Source: Candidatus Cloacimonadota bacterium
Lineage (GTDB): Bacteria; Cloacimonadota; Cloacimonadia; Cloacimonadales; Cloacimonadaceae
Length of the DNA stretch: 64,000 nucleotides
Direction: 5' to 3'
NCBI GenBank assembly: GCA_029781115.1
Contig: JAKOXG010000004.1
Location: 1-64,000, forward strand
Positions within the stretch are counted from its first letter, which is position 1, and each line of letters opens with the position of its first letter. Shown here in pieces: positions 8,710 through 18,343 of this stretch. Position numbers and translations under genes: made by a program. The notes below the pieces were generated by a model. That model was not told the DNA's origin. It ran no database searches and was given only the letters and a program-made list of their open reading frames with translations.

Positions 8710-9097
8710 TTTTGTGAGTCAGCCTGCTTTGTCAAGTAGAGAATTGTTATTTTACTGTAGCTGTATTTTGTGTAGCTTCAATATGCTGTCATGCCAAACA
8801 AGAACGGCGTTCACCCCGATCTTGCCCATTTTGGGCTATCTGCCAAATGCTGCCGAGGGCGACATGGTGCAAAAAGTGAGCTTATCTCTCATTTTAATCA
8901 ATACGTTAAACCATCCATAAAAGTGGGCACCAGTGGAGCGGATGTCGCCCGCAGATGTCATTTGCAAACAAGTCCATTTTCTCGCCATTTTCGTGCCCGC
9001 TTTCTCGCCCCTTTTCCCGCGCTTCCTTGCCCTGAAAAAGTGGGGCTTTTTAAAATATTTGACCTCTGGACGAAAATATATCAAGCAAGCCTGCCCG
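8710..9097. other. Intergenic DNA without recognised gene
   Basis: Open frames of about 100-130 codons exist on both strands, but their translations are rich in Cys, Pro, Arg and His, with no family resemblance. I treat this as noncoding. Confidence 0.5.
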
Positions 9098-9266
9098 TTT
9101 TGACCCCTCTCAAATGTCCATTCCATGCGGCTTGCCAACTCCTTCCCTGCTGCTCTCCTGCTCCTCGAACAGCTAAGGAGTAAGAAAGGAGGCAGTTAGG
9201 AGGAAGAGCCGAGCAGGGGCGAAAGCAACTTTCGGGAGGTGGGCAGCCAAGACGAAAAGTCAAATG
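9098..9266 (-). repeat. 169-bp dispersed repeat, copy 1
   Basis: Read on the minus strand it matches 58472-58640 end to end. Both begin CATTTGACTTTTC, share AGGAGCAGGAGAGCAGCAGG near the middle and end TTTGAGAGGGGTC. Both copies lie in intergenic gaps. It may be a non-autonomous mobile element or a noncoding RNA gene; neither can be decided from two copies. Confidence 0.75.
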
Positions 9267-9464
9267 TTTCGCAAATGTCAGGTGCAGGACAAATAAAATA
9301 ATGCCTACCAAAACGGTGGGAGATCCGGCGATGGGGGACTGGATGAGAGAGTTAGAAAAGGAGGGCGGCAGGAGAGCAGCCAAGCCGCTGCTGCATCCCG
9401 GCTGTGAGCAGTTCTGCCGCTGACAGCCTCTGTCTTGTAAAATTGCTTCGGTTTATGCCCCGTC
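9267..9464. other. Intergenic DNA with a small hairpin
   Basis: CCTACC (9304-9309) pairs with GGTGGG (9315-9320) around AAAAC. A near-identical hairpin is at 58726-58750, again close to the 169-bp repeat. Nothing else is recognised. Confidence 0.5.
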
Positions 9465-10595
9465 TTACTGCTGAGCCTGCAAAGGCAACTTGATGGTGAA
9501 GATGCTTCCTTTGCCCGGTTTGGAGTCCACTTCTATGGTTCCGCCCAGGGAGTCTATGGTCTTTTTGGCAAGCGCCAATCCCAGTCCAGAGCCACTTTCA
9601 TTGCTGGTGCCGTTGCGTATATAGTCACTTTTGATGGAGAATAGTTGTTGCATTTTGGAGCTGGGGATGCCCACTCCTTCGTCTCTCACGGAAATAATGA
9701 GCTGGTCTGTTTCGATATTGAATTTCAGACCAATTTTACCGCCTGGATGTGAGTATTTGATGGCGTTTGAGAGCAGGGTCGCCACGAGGATAAAGAGCAC
9801 GTTGCTGTCCGAATGGATTACCTTATCGGCCGGATAATCCAGAGTAAAGCTTAGTTTTTTGGAATCAAAGTGTGGTGCAAAGCTGTTCTTTATGTCTGAG
9901 ACCAGGGCATCCAAGCGGATCGGACGAGGTTGAAAATTGTCCATCTGCTTCTGGTATTTTGCCCATTTGTAGATGCCTTCCAGTATCAGGTTCATCCTTT
10001 GAGATGAATCTCTTATCTGGTTCAGGCAATCCACAAGCTCTTCTTTGCTGAAGCTATCGATGTTTTGGCACATAAAGTTGCTCAGCGAGATGAAGGAAAG
10101 GACGGGATCCTGGAGGTCGTGCAATACAAAATCGAGGAACCTGTCCTTCACCAGGTTGAGCTGTTCCAATTGCTCAACGCTCTCCTCCAGTCGCGATTCC
10201 AGGTTGCGGGCACAGGTGATGTCTATGATCACTCCATCAATATGTAAGTCCTCGCATCCGGGCACCTTAACGCCTACGCCCTGCTCCCAGACCCAACGGA
10301 TGCTCCCATCCTTGCTTCTGATGCGATAGGTGGCCTGAAAACTATTGTTCTCCTTTAAACCCTGGTCGATGACCTCTCTTGTAGAAGCTCTATCTTCCGG
10401 CAGGATTAGCTCTTCATAACCGATTATGTTTCCATCGATTAGCTCCTGAGGCTGATATCCGGTCACGAGCTCGCAGCCTTCGGAGACGAAAACAAAGGTA
10501 AAAGCCTCGTCGTTCAGACAACGATACACCATGCCCGGCAGATTGTGCAGCAGGTTGTCTGCCATGTCACAATTGAATCTCTTGAAATCTTCCAT
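9465..10595 (-). CDS. Soluble PAS-domain sensor histidine kinase
   Basis: 376 residues, no signal peptide or membrane segment, so cytoplasmic. Residues 15-130 form a PAS/PAC domain (LPGMVYRCLNDEAFTFVFVS ... RIRSKDGSIRWVWEQ). A short coiled coil leads to a HisKA region with the phospho-acceptor His159 in FVLHDLQDP. The ATPase part has the N box (SNAIKYSHPGG), G1 (VRDEGVGIPS) and G2 (GSGLGLALAKK). No response regulator is adjacent, so this is an orphan kinase whose partner lies elsewhere. The next gene on this strand is the large secreted nuclease upstream, 34 bp away. Confidence 0.9.
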   Translation of the reverse strand: MEDFKRFNCDMADNLLHNLPGMVYRCLNDEAFTFVFVSEGCELVTGYQPQELIDGNIIGYEELILPEDRASTREVIDQGLKENNSFQATYRIRSKDGSIRWVWEQGVGVKVPGCEDLHIDGVIIDITCARNLESRLEESVEQLEQLNLVKDRFLDFVLHDLQDPVLSFISLSNFMCQNIDSFSKEELVDCLNQIRDSSQRMNLILEGIYKWAKYQKQMDNFQPRPIRLDALVSDIKNSFAPHFDSKKLSFTLDYPADKVIHSDSNVLFILVATLLSNAIKYSHPGGKIGLKFNIETDQLIISVRDEGVGIPSSKMQQLFSIKSDYIRNGTSNESGSGLGLALAKKTIDSLGGTIEVDSKPGKGSIFTIKLPLQAQQ

Positions 10596-10629
10596 GCTTA
10601 GGTGATCAAGTCCTCATGAAATGCAATGT

Positions 10630-13600
10630 TTAGTTCCTGTAGGCGGCTGCTTTGTAGAAGGCACGCTGTTGTGGGGGAGAGCTGTGAATCCAACGCAGTG
10701 GATTGCCGGTTTGGAAGCTACCCGCTGCAGTGCAATCCTGGTATTGGGAATAGGGCTCTGTGGTGCTGAAGATCTTGTAGCCGGCGCTGTCTGTGACCGG
10801 GCTGAGCTGCAGGATCAATTGAGAGTTGCTGATGCTGATGGAAAGCGTGGTTTCCACATAGGCAGTCACCTTGAGCGAGCTGCTGGTGAGCGTGGCAGGG
10901 CTCGTGATGGCGCTGGGTGAGATTTGGATTTGCAGATATTGGTTAGTATCAAAATCGCTGCCGTCAAAAGAGAGGAAAATCGCAGCTGAGCTGGGGCTTA
11001 GGTATTGGATGCTTTGGATGCTCAAGCCATTGGGTGCGCCCAAAAGTGTAAAGTGTGCCAGATTGAGGCTGGAGCTGCTGAAGGTGCATCCCTGCAGGTT
11101 GAGGGTGAGCTGCGCTTCGTGCAGATTGTATTCATCCAAGGGGGTAGCCGAGCTCAGGCTGGCCTCTGCTGAGGGTAGGAGCTCCACCCTCATGAAGGGT
11201 GAATACATGCTATAGCCGCTTTGGAAGTATGATCTGAGGCGATAGTAGTAGGTGTTATTATTGGAGAGCCCGTTGATCTGCAGAGAGTTGTTTGTATAGA
11301 CGTTGAGGTTGTTATAGGCGGGTAACACATTGACAAACAAGCTGTCTGTGGCCACTTGGAGGTGGTATCTGCTGGCGCTGATGGGAGTGCTCCACACGGC
11401 TCTAAAGCTGGTTTGGCTGACGTTTTGAGGGGTTTGGGGGATGGGAGCCCAAATCATGGCTGCATATTGGGGACGGTCGATGAAGGGGTTGCGGTTGCCC
11501 TGACGCTCGAAGATGCGTTCGTTGCGCTGCAATTCTCTGGCATCGGGCGGGTCTTGAACGTGCCAGGCAAGTAGCGTGGAGAGCTTTCCATAGTTGGGGC
11601 CGCTGGTGTTGATCGCATCCACCAATTCCAGGTCATAACTGGTGTCGGTGGCTTCATAGCGCACCGCCATATACATCATCATGCGTGCCACGTCGCCTTT
11701 ATCCTCATCACGGGGTTCCCAGGTGTTTGTAGAGCTGTAGCAGCCCGTGTTGCCGCTGTAGCCGGATGGGGGCGAGGCGTCGATGTAGAGCGTGCCGCCA
11801 TTGTCAAAATCACGGTTGGACTTGGCGGAATTGACGGTAGCGTCGCAAGGGCGCATGTGATGAAGGTCTGTGCCTGCAGGAGCCGTCTCACCGAAGTTAC
11901 CATGACTCTTGCTCCAGGTGTGTTCACGGTTCCAGTCTGTTACGCCACCACCGGAACTGGATTTGGGAACGCTCCAACCTGTGTAAATCTCGATTATTCT
12001 GCTGGAATTATTGGGGTCTTCATCCGTGTAGGGAAGCTGCGTCAAGAGGGCATTATAGGAATACTTGGTGGTGTGGGTAGTCCTGAGCAGCTGATGCAGG
12101 GAGTTCTTCAGAGTCTGCCCATAGCCTGATACATCTGCATAGTAACCTGTTTCGACGATTTCTTCCGTGGTGCTGGCGGAAAGGGGATTATTATTGGCCG
12201 CACTGAGCAAAAACTTGGTCTGTGTGCCTTCGCCATTGTATTCGTAGATCCTGAACCAGTATTGGGTTTGAGGCTGAAGATTGGTGATGAGACAGGTGTT
12301 TACCGGTTCGCCTTCGATGATGGGCGTGCTTTGATTGTAGACGCATTGCTGACCGGAAGTGTAGGTCGTGTTGGGTGTGGGATTGTCACCGTCGGCGGGT
12401 GGGGTAAAGCTGTTGCTGGTATTGACATAGATCACGCGCTTGGCACCATTACCGGCGCTCCATTCCAGGGTGATTTCATCGTGAGAGGGGTAGGCGACGA
12501 GGTCATAGGCCTGAATAGTGGGTGCTTGCACCTCGTAGCCGGTGGCATCACAATCATGGAACCCCAGATAAGTGAAGGTGTCTACGTCATACATATCCCA
12601 CTCGGTGGCCAAGGTCGTAAAAGAGGTGCCACTGGGGTTAACCGTCACTCCTTGGGAAACTGTCGACTTGCGCACTAAGGTTTTGTTTACAGTGGTATAA
12701 CCGCCATCAGCCGTCCAGGCGGTACCGGGGTCAAAGCCGATCGTACCAAAGATGTCCACGTAGCTTCGGGGGTTCTTTTTGGCAAGAACTATAGCATCGT
12801 TGCCATTAAAAGCGCAAACTCCACCGTGTTTAACGTCCGCAAGAGCTGAAAGTTCGCTGCCTGCAGAGGTGTGGGCTATTACATAGCATTGGCCCGGGTT
12901 CAGGGTCGCATTGGGGGAAAAGCTGGAGTTTGCTGTGGAATTACCGTTTGAATACAGTTCTATGACATATTCCGAGAGGTTGATAGGTGAGGCAGTGCCG
13001 TTGTAGATCTCAATGGCTTTATTATTGCCGGTGCCTTCAACATATTCGCTGATGAAGAGGTCTTGGGCATAGCCGGCAGAGCCGCTGCACACCGTGCCGC
13101 TCACAGGAAGCTGTTGGCTGGTTGCGCCGGTGGAACTGTGAGTGATATTGCCAGAAAAAGTGCCGACGTTTTCCCCGCTCAGGCGCACATAGACGCAGCC
13201 GTTAAAGCTGCTGGCAAGCTGCAATTGTGAAGAGAAGGTTACATCATCCGTGGAAAGCTGGAAGCCCGCTGGTGCTTGCACTATGATATTGGCGGTGAGA
13301 TTGGAGCCATGCAGCAGGTAGCCTTGACTGTCAGAGGGATTCTCGTGCTGGGTTTGAAAGGGGCTGAGCGTGCCACTGAGGTGCAGAGTGGGCTCATTTG
13401 AGGTGTGAATGCTAATCAACACATCGTCTATTCCTATCTGCCTTCTATAGCCCGAAGTTCCTACTGAAGTGGTAGACCAGCTCACGGCGAAAGTGTCTGC
13501 GGCAGCGATGTTGAGGCCGCTCACGATTGCGCTGCGAGGGCTGTTTATCCCATCCGCGGTGCTGTATTCCAGATCATCTATCACAGTTCCGTTCACTGTC

Positions 13601-14775
13601 ACTACCCATTTGGGTGTGCCGGTATTCTCTAATTTCGCTACCTTGCCCATATAGCTGATGGCTAACGAATTGATAGGTTCACCGCTGGTGTTTACCAGAG
13701 TCAAAGTTGCTGTGAGGCTGTCGTTAGGAGCAGAGGCTGTAAGCTGCATGCCCAGGACTCCATTGCCCCTGAGGCCGCCGGTTGGTAGATAATCAAAATC
13801 GCCGATGTAGGGGATGTCTTCATCCACACACCAGCCATTGGGCAGGGTGTTCAAACTGATGAAGTCGGTAAAATCTTGGCTGTAGTTACCGCTGAAGGGC
13901 AGGGCGGAAAGGGTGACGTTGCCGCTTAACCCAAGGTAGGCAGTAGCACCTCCGCCAGAGTGGGTGGCGTTTTGGAGGTAGGCAGCATTTGCCAGGCCAG
14001 CTTTCAAACGAACGTAGATGGTGGTGGAGGAGAGAGTTGCACCGCTATAGGGGAGAGTAAGCGTGCTTTGGTAAGAGCTGCCGGTGGTGGAAAACTCGTA
14101 GGCATCCGCAGCAGAAATACTGATATTGCCACTGGCAGGAGTTAAGTTTGCTGCGCTGAGGGTGTAGGTCTGTGCGGTGGAGGGGCCATGATTTTGCTCA
14201 TAGCTAAATCCACTCAGGGCATTGGGTGTCAAAGTAATAGAGGGCAAATTGGCGACATAATCTGTGATCAGGATGTCGTCGATATTTATGCGTCTATTTG
14301 AAGAGCCGGTATAACTAACAGGCAAGATGCGAATTCTGGCATCACCGGGCACGTTTACTTCAGCACTGAAGGTGTTAACACTGTTTGTGGGAGAGAAGTT
14401 AGCGCCGGCTTGCTGCCAGGAAGATCCGCCATTGGTGCTATACTCCACCTTCCAGTCTATGGAGGGATCAGAGGTGTTGTATCGTTTGTGGTAAAAGCTG
14501 ATGGTTCCTATGCCATCCGTTTTGTCTTGCAACATGGTCATCACACTCGCGCCATAGCCTCTGAAGCGGGCTGCACGAGCACCATTGACTGCTTCTCCGG
14601 TATCTGTTCCTATCATTACTTCAGTCAAATTCCAGCTGATACCGCTCAGGGTTACATTGTCGGCACCGTAAGCACCCTTGGTTTCACCGGGTCCTTCAAA
14701 GTCTACGCTGTAGTCTGCCCATGCAAGCGGGCACAACAGGCTCAGCGCCAATATCATACATACCTTTTTAAACAT
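10630..14775 (-). CDS. Secreted multidomain protein with endonuclease I and lamin-tail domains
   Basis: 1381 residues. The signal peptide is MFKKVCMILALSLLCPLAWA, with AGGAGA as ribosome-binding site. The order is: a carbohydrate-binding/choice-of-anchor-like domain (about 20-170), an Ig-like repeat, a second similar pair (to about 560), a lamin-tail domain (LFISEYVEGTGNNKAIEIYN, about 575-700), an Fn3 module, then an endonuclease I domain (about 880-1120) with NREHTWSKSHG and DLHHMRPCDATVNSAKSNRD, the His/Asn metal-site motifs of EndA/Vvn-type nucleases. Fn3- and SbsA-like modules follow. Unlike the protein at 699 it has no recognisable YPNPFN tail. It probably degrades extracellular DNA or RNA for nutrients. 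Downstream on the same strand is the PAS kinase. Confidence 0.88.
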   Translation of the reverse strand: MFKKVCMILALSLLCPLAWADYSVDFEGPGETKGAYGADNVTLSGISWNLTEVMIGTDTGEAVNGARAARFRGYGASVMTMLQDKTDGIGTISFYHKRYNTSDPSIDWKVEYSTNGGSSWQQAGANFSPTNSVNTFSAEVNVPGDARIRILPVSYTGSSNRRINIDDILITDYVANLPSITLTPNALSGFSYEQNHGPSTAQTYTLSAANLTPASGNISISAADAYEFSTTGSSYQSTLTLPYSGATLSSTTIYVRLKAGLANAAYLQNATHSGGGATAYLGLSGNVTLSALPFSGNYSQDFTDFISLNTLPNGWCVDEDIPYIGDFDYLPTGGLRGNGVLGMQLTASAPNDSLTATLTLVNTSGEPINSLAISYMGKVAKLENTGTPKWVVTVNGTVIDDLEYSTADGINSPRSAIVSGLNIAAADTFAVSWSTTSVGTSGYRRQIGIDDVLISIHTSNEPTLHLSGTLSPFQTQHENPSDSQGYLLHGSNLTANIIVQAPAGFQLSTDDVTFSSQLQLASSFNGCVYVRLSGENVGTFSGNITHSSTGATSQQLPVSGTVCSGSAGYAQDLFISEYVEGTGNNKAIEIYNGTASPINLSEYVIELYSNGNSTANSSFSPNATLNPGQCYVIAHTSAGSELSALADVKHGGVCAFNGNDAIVLAKKNPRSYVDIFGTIGFDPGTAWTADGGYTTVNKTLVRKSTVSQGVTVNPSGTSFTTLATEWDMYDVDTFTYLGFHDCDATGYEVQAPTIQAYDLVAYPSHDEITLEWSAGNGAKRVIYVNTSNSFTPPADGDNPTPNTTYTSGQQCVYNQSTPIIEGEPVNTCLITNLQPQTQYWFRIYEYNGEGTQTKFLLSAANNNPLSASTTEEIVETGYYADVSGYGQTLKNSLHQLLRTTHTTKYSYNALLTQLPYTDEDPNNSSRIIEIYTGWSVPKSSSGGGVTDWNREHTWSKSHGNFGETAPAGTDLHHMRPCDATVNSAKSNRDFDNGGTLYIDASPPSGYSGNTGCYSSTNTWEPRDEDKGDVARMMMYMAVRYEATDTSYDLELVDAINTSGPNYGKLSTLLAWHVQDPPDARELQRNERIFERQGNRNPFIDRPQYAAMIWAPIPQTPQNVSQTSFRAVWSTPISASRYHLQVATDSLFVNVLPAYNNLNVYTNNSLQINGLSNNNTYYYRLRSYFQSGYSMYSPFMRVELLPSAEASLSSATPLDEYNLHEAQLTLNLQGCTFSSSSLNLAHFTLLGAPNGLSIQSIQYLSPSSAAIFLSFDGSDFDTNQYLQIQISPSAITSPATLTSSSLKVTAYVETTLSISISNSQLILQLSPVTDSAGYKIFSTTEPYSQYQDCTAAGSFQTGNPLRWIHSSPPQQRAFYKAAAYRN

Positions 14776-15158
14776 TATTTCTCCTGTATTGTGGTTGAAA
14801 ATTCAATCTTTAGAGTCTCATATCCTGTAGGTGTGGATTTTAGTCAAATGATTTCTTCTTGATTTGCGGGATACTCAAGTAAAGACTACCGTGCGGTGAG
14901 TGTGATACAGGTAATATAATCATTATAACAGGGGGGTTGTGAGGCGGGCAAAAAAGGTGTTGTCAGCGTTAAATGGGGTAAGTGCATCGGCTCGCTCCTG
15001 TCTCTCTATTTAACCATTTGATAGTGTGTTACCGCTGTGTTGTGTCGGTATTTTGTAAGTAGTGCTTGACAAAAATGGCAAGGTCAGATTTCTGGTCTTA
15101 ATGCGTCAAGAAATTGGCGCACATAGTGTGAATATGTGTGAAGAGATCAAAATACTTA
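14776..15158. other. Divergent intergenic region upstream of nuclease gene and tRNA cluster
   Basis: Holds the ribosome-binding site and presumably the promoter of the minus-strand nuclease gene, but no convincing -35/-10 pair was found for it. A TTGACA at 15066-15071 lacks a good -10. Confidence 0.4.
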
Positions 15159-15187
15159 TTGACAAAAAAGGGTGTTTTTATTTTGAT
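15159..15187 (+). promoter_or_regulatory. Promoter of the tRNA-tuf operon
   Basis: Consensus -35 TTGACA (15159-15164), a 17-bp spacer and -10 TTTGAT (15182-15187). Transcription would start about 7 bp before the first tRNA. Confidence 0.65.
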
Positions 15188-15200
15188 GACAAAACGTGAC

Positions 15201-15275
15201 GCCGATGTAGCTCAATGGCAGAGCAATTGATTTGTAATCAATAGGTTGGGGGTTCAACTCCCTTCATCGGCTCCA
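15201..15275 (+). tRNA. tRNA-Thr (anticodon TGT)
   Basis: Acceptor GCCGATG / CATCGGC, anticodon stem ATTGA / TCAAT with loop TTTGTAA (anticodon TGT), and an encoded CCA at 15273-15275. Confidence 0.95.
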
Positions 15276-15282
15276 TAAATGT

Positions 15283-15368
15283 GGAGAGGTTCCCGAGTGG
15301 TCAAAGGGAACAGACTGTAAATCTGTCGTCAGTCGACTTCGGAGGTTCAAATCCTCCCCTCTCCACCA
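15283..15368 (+). tRNA. tRNA-Tyr (anticodon GTA)
   Basis: Acceptor GGAGAGG / CCTCTCC, anticodon stem ACAGA / TCTGT with loop CTGTAAA (GTA), a long variable arm as expected for class II tRNA-Tyr, and an encoded CCA. Confidence 0.95.
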
Positions 15369-15400
15369 CTTTTTTTAGTCTTTAAGGCTTGATAAATGAT

Positions 15401-15477
15401 GCGGGAGTAGCTCAGTTGGCTAGAGCATCAGCCTTCCAAGCTGAGGGTCGCGGGTTCGAACCCCGTTTCCCGCTCCA
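15401..15477 (+). tRNA. tRNA-Gly (anticodon TCC)
   Basis: Acceptor GCGGGAG / TTCCCGC, anticodon loop CTTCCAA (TCC), T-loop TTCGAAC, encoded CCA at 15475-15477. Confidence 0.95.
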
Positions 15478-15497
15478 TAGATTTAGGAACTTGTGTA

Positions 15498-15573
15498 GCT
15501 CAAGTAGCTCAGCAGGCAGAGCACCTCCTTGGTAAGGAGGAGGTCATCGGTTCGAATCCGATCTTGAGCTCCA
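15498..15573 (+). tRNA. tRNA-Thr (anticodon GGT)
   Basis: Acceptor GCTCAAG / CTTGAGC, anticodon stem CCTCC / GGAGG with loop TTGGTAA (GGT), encoded CCA. A second Thr isoacceptor in the same cluster. The order Thr-Tyr-Gly-Thr-tuf is the same as in the E. coli tufB operon. Confidence 0.95.
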
Positions 15574-15642
15574 CTTTCTTTTTTAACAAATAAATAATAA
15601 ACACGACAATGGAGCCTGTTTGAGCGGGTTCCAGGAGGAAAA

Positions 15643-16827
15643 ATGGCAAAAGAAAAATTCGTACGTACCAAGCCACACGTCAACATTGGTACCATCGGTC
15701 ACATCGACCACGGTAAGACTACTCTTACTGCGGCGATCACTACTTACTTAGCAAAGCAAGGCGGTGCCCAAGTCCGTTCATTTGATAGTATTGATAATGC
15801 TCCGGAAGAGAAAGCCCGCGGTATTACCATTGCTACATCACACGTCGAATATGAAACCGAAAATCGCCACTATGCACACGTGGACTGTCCCGGTCACGCA
15901 GACTATATCAAAAACATGATCACCGGTGCAGCACAGATGGACGGTGCCATCCTCGTCGTGAGTGCTTATGATGGCCCTATGCCTCAGACCCGTGAGCACA
16001 TCCTGCTTGCCCGTCAGGTTGGCGTTCCGGCAATTGTTGTATTCATGAACAAGTGCGACATGGTTGATGATCCAGAGCTTCTTGACCTGGTGGAACTGGA
16101 AGTTCGTGAAGAGCTTTCCAAGTATGATTTCCCCGGCGACGATCTGCCCGTGATCCGCGGTTCCGCTCTGTTGGCACTCAACGGAGATCCTGAAGGCGAG
16201 AAGAGCATCCAAGAGCTTATGGATGCTGTTGATAGCTATGTTCCGCTGCCAGACCGTGCAGTGGATAAGCCCTTCCTTATGCCCGTGGAAGACGTGTTCT
16301 CCATCCCCGGCCGTGGCACAGTGGCTACCGGTCGTGTGGAACGCGGCGTGATCAAGATCCAGGACAAGGTGGAGCGCGTTGGTATCCGCGAAACTGTGGA
16401 AACCACCTGCACCGGCGTGGAAATGTTCCGCAAGCTGCTTGATGAAGCTCAGGCTGGAGACAACATTGGCGTGCTGCTGCGCGGCTTTGCCAAGGACGAC
16501 GTCGAGCGTGGAATGGTGCTGGCCAAGCCCAAATCCGTCACACCTCACAAGAAGTTCACAGGTCAAACCTACGTGCTTACCAAAGACGAAGGCGGACGCC
16601 ACAAACCCTTCCAAGATGGCTATCGCCCTCAGTTTTATTTCAGAACCACAGACGTGACCGGAACTGTGCACCTTCCCGAAGGTGTCAAGATGGTTATGCC
16701 TGGTGACAACGTGGAAATCATTGGCGAACTGATTACCCCCATCGCCATGGAGCAAGGTCTTCGCTTTGCTATCCGTGAAGGTGGACGCACCATCGGTAGC
16801 GGTGTGGTCGGTTCCATTATAGAGTAA
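15643..16827 (+). CDS. tuf: Elongation factor Tu
   Basis: 394 residues, the usual length. It carries aminoacyl-tRNA to the ribosomal A site as a GTPase. The G1 motif [10 protein letters not shown]3 DCPGHADY and G4 NKCD are intact, and the switch-I RGITI is present. The three-domain C-terminal part ends [14 protein letters not shown]. An AGGAGG lies just upstream (15632-15637). One small oddity is Tyr in [13 protein letters not shown], where most EF-Tu have Ala or Thr. The gene follows four tRNAs and precedes rpmG-tRNA-Trp-secE, so the tRNAs and mRNA are probably processed from one transcript. Confidence 0.98.
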   Translation: MAKEKFVRTKPHVNIGTIGHIDHGKTTLTAAITTYLAKQGGAQVRSFDSIDNAPEEKARGITIATSHVEYETENRHYAHVDCPGHADYIKNMITGAAQMDGAILVVSAYDGPMPQTREHILLARQVGVPAIVVFMNKCDMVDDPELLDLVELEVREELSKYDFPGDDLPVIRGSALLALNGDPEGEKSIQELMDAVDSYVPLPDRAVDKPFLMPVEDVFSIPGRGTVATGRVERGVIKIQDKVERVGIRETVETTCTGVEMFRKLLDEAQAGDNIGVLLRGFAKDDVERGMVLAKPKSVTPHKKFTGQTYVLTKDEGGRHKPFQDGYRPQFYFRTTDVTGTVHLPEGVKMVMPGDNVEIIGELITPIAMEQGLRFAIREGGRTIGSGVVGSIIE

Positions 16828-16833
16828 AGACAC

Positions 16834-16980
16834 ATGAGAGATATCATCATCCTTGCTTGTGACGAGTGCAAAAACCGTAACTACAATACCACTCGCAACA
16901 AGCGTAAGAATCCCGGCAAACTGGAGCTGAAGAAATATTGCCCCACCTGCCGGAAACATACCTCTCACAAACAACGCTAA
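16834..16980 (+). CDS. rpmG: Ribosomal protein L33
   Basis: 48 residues from ATG 16834, six bases after the tuf stop. It begins [19 protein letters not shown] and has two CxxC pairs (CDEC and CPTC), so it is the zinc-binding (C+) form of L33 in the large subunit. Between tuf and the tRNA-Trp/secE genes is a location conserved in many bacteria. Confidence 0.95.
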   Translation: MRDIIILACDECKNRNYNTTRNKRKNPGKLELKKYCPTCRKHTSHKQR

Positions 16981-17001
16981 ACTTAGCTTTGATAATGTTG
17001 C

Positions 17002-17077
17002 AGGACAGTAGTTCAATTGGTAGAGCACCGGTCTCCAAAACCGGGGGTTGCGGGTTCGATTCCTGCCTGTCCTGCCA
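17002..17077 (+). tRNA. tRNA-Trp (anticodon CCA)
   Basis: Acceptor AGGACAG / CTGTCCT, anticodon stem CCGGT / ACCGG with loop CTCCAAA (CCA), encoded CCA end at 17075-17077. Confidence 0.95.
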
Positions 17078-17119
17078 CGTATCATATTTTGTTTCTTGCT
17101 GAGACAAGAAGGTAAATCA

Positions 17120-17308
17120 ATGAAGTTTGAAAAGATAACCCGCTTCTTCCGCGAAGTTCGCGCAGAGATGCAAGCCGTAACCTGGCCTACAAAGGACGAC
17201 GTCAAAGAGGGTACCGTTGTGGTGATCGTGATGTCTGCCATCATGGCAATATTCTTGTCGTTGGTGGACCTCGGTTTTGGTCAGATCGTTAAATTGGTGT
17301 TTAAGTAA
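17120..17308 (+). CDS. secE: Preprotein translocase subunit SecE
   Basis: 62 residues from ATG 17120, preceded by GAAGG; the open frame extends upstream into the tRNA gene but that part is not coding. A single C-terminal membrane span (VVVIVMSAIMAIFLSLVDLG) follows the conserved amphipathic region with REVRAEMQAVTWPTKDD. It clamps SecY in the translocon. The nusG start follows the stop after 2 bp. Confidence 0.96.
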   Translation: MKFEKITRFFREVRAEMQAVTWPTKDDVKEGTVVVIVMSAIMAIFLSLVDLGFGQIVKLVFK

Positions 17309-17310
17309 TA

Positions 17311-17853
17311 ATGTCTGAAAAAAAGTGGTATGTAATCCATACCTATTCCGGCCACGAGAATAAGGTCAAGTTGGCTATCGAGAAAGGCCTCGAGGGCACC
17401 GACATGGAGGAGGACCTGGGTAGGGTTTTGGTGCCTGTTCGCCAGACCTTTATCATACGTGATGGCAAAAAGATAGACCGTGAACGTAAGCTTTTTACCA
17501 GCTACGTGATCTTGGAGGCCAATCTTACGCCCAAATTGCGTAGCTATATTTTGAGCGTTGCCGGAGTCACCAAATTTTTGGGAGTTGGCAAAGACCGTCG
17601 CGAGCCCACTCCACTTCCAGAAGAAGAGGTCAACCGTCTCTTGGGCATTGCCGATGCGGATTATGATGCCAAGAGCTTTAACTTTATGCCGGGAGGTGCC
17701 GTGAAAGTTATCACGGGACCCTTCACCGATTTTGAGGGCGTGGTCACCCAAATCGCCGATGGTGGCAATAAGCTTACCATCGACGTAATCGTATTTGGAA
17801 GACGCACACCCGTGGAACTTAGTTCCAGCCAAGTAGAGATTCTTAAAAAATAG
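17311..17853 (+). CDS. nusG: Transcription termination/antitermination factor NusG
   Basis: 180 residues. The NGN domain (KKWYVIHTYSGHENKVK) binds RNA polymerase, and the C-terminal KOW domain (FNFMPGGAVKVITGPFTDF) contacts Rho or ribosomal protein S10. Length and order (secE-nusG-rplK) are canonical. Confidence 0.97.
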   Translation: MSEKKWYVIHTYSGHENKVKLAIEKGLEGTDMEEDLGRVLVPVRQTFIIRDGKKIDRERKLFTSYVILEANLTPKLRSYILSVAGVTKFLGVGKDRREPTPLPEEEVNRLLGIADADYDAKSFNFMPGGAVKVITGPFTDFEGVVTQIADGGNKLTIDVIVFGRRTPVELSSSQVEILKK

Positions 17854-17870
17854 TATAGAGGTAAGATAAA

Positions 17871-18302
17871 ATGGCAAAACCAAAAGATGTAGCCGCCATT
17901 CTCAAACTGCAACTTCCTGCAGGTAAAGCTACACCGGCACCTCCGGTTGGCCCAGCTTTGGGACAAGTCGGAGTGAATATTCCGGAATTTTGCCGGCAGT
18001 TTAATGAAAAAACAGCCGATCAACCTGGGATGATCTTCCCAGTGGTGATCTATGTGGCTAAAAATAAATCCTTCACCTTCGATATCAAGACACCGCCCGC
18101 AAGCGTGCTGATCAAGAAGGAAGCTGGTCTGGCCAAAGGAAGCGCCACTCCAAATACCAGCAAAGTAGGAAAAATAACCCAGGATCAACTCAGGGCTATC
18201 GCCCAGATGAAAATCCAGGACATGAATTGCGAATCCCTTGAATCCGCAATGAGTATGATCGCAGGTACTGCAAGGAGCATGGGCGTCACCGTTGAAAACT
18301 GA
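17871..18302 (+). CDS. rplK: Ribosomal protein L11
   Basis: 143 residues. The N-terminal part has the Pro-rich [19 protein letters not shown] motif, the thiostrepton/L7-L12-stalk region, and the C-terminal RNA-binding domain ends with [16 protein letters not shown]. It forms the base of the GTPase-associated stalk on 23S rRNA. Confidence 0.97.
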   Translation: MAKPKDVAAILKLQLPAGKATPAPPVGPALGQVGVNIPEFCRQFNEKTADQPGMIFPVVIYVAKNKSFTFDIKTPPASVLIKKEAGLAKGSATPNTSKVGKITQDQLRAIAQMKIQDMNCESLESAMSMIAGTARSMGVTVEN

Positions 18303-18343
18303 TGCTGCCTGTGCAGGAGAACATACTTCATTAAGGAGAGTCA

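Noticed and set aside
8791-9183. 130-codon open frame
   Set aside because: Cys/Pro/His-rich with no family match, and its 3' part is the 169-bp repeat; treated as noncoding.
15838-17244. 468-codon open frame on the minus strand
   Set aside because: Antisense to tuf, rpmG and tRNA-Trp; a shadow of biased codon use.
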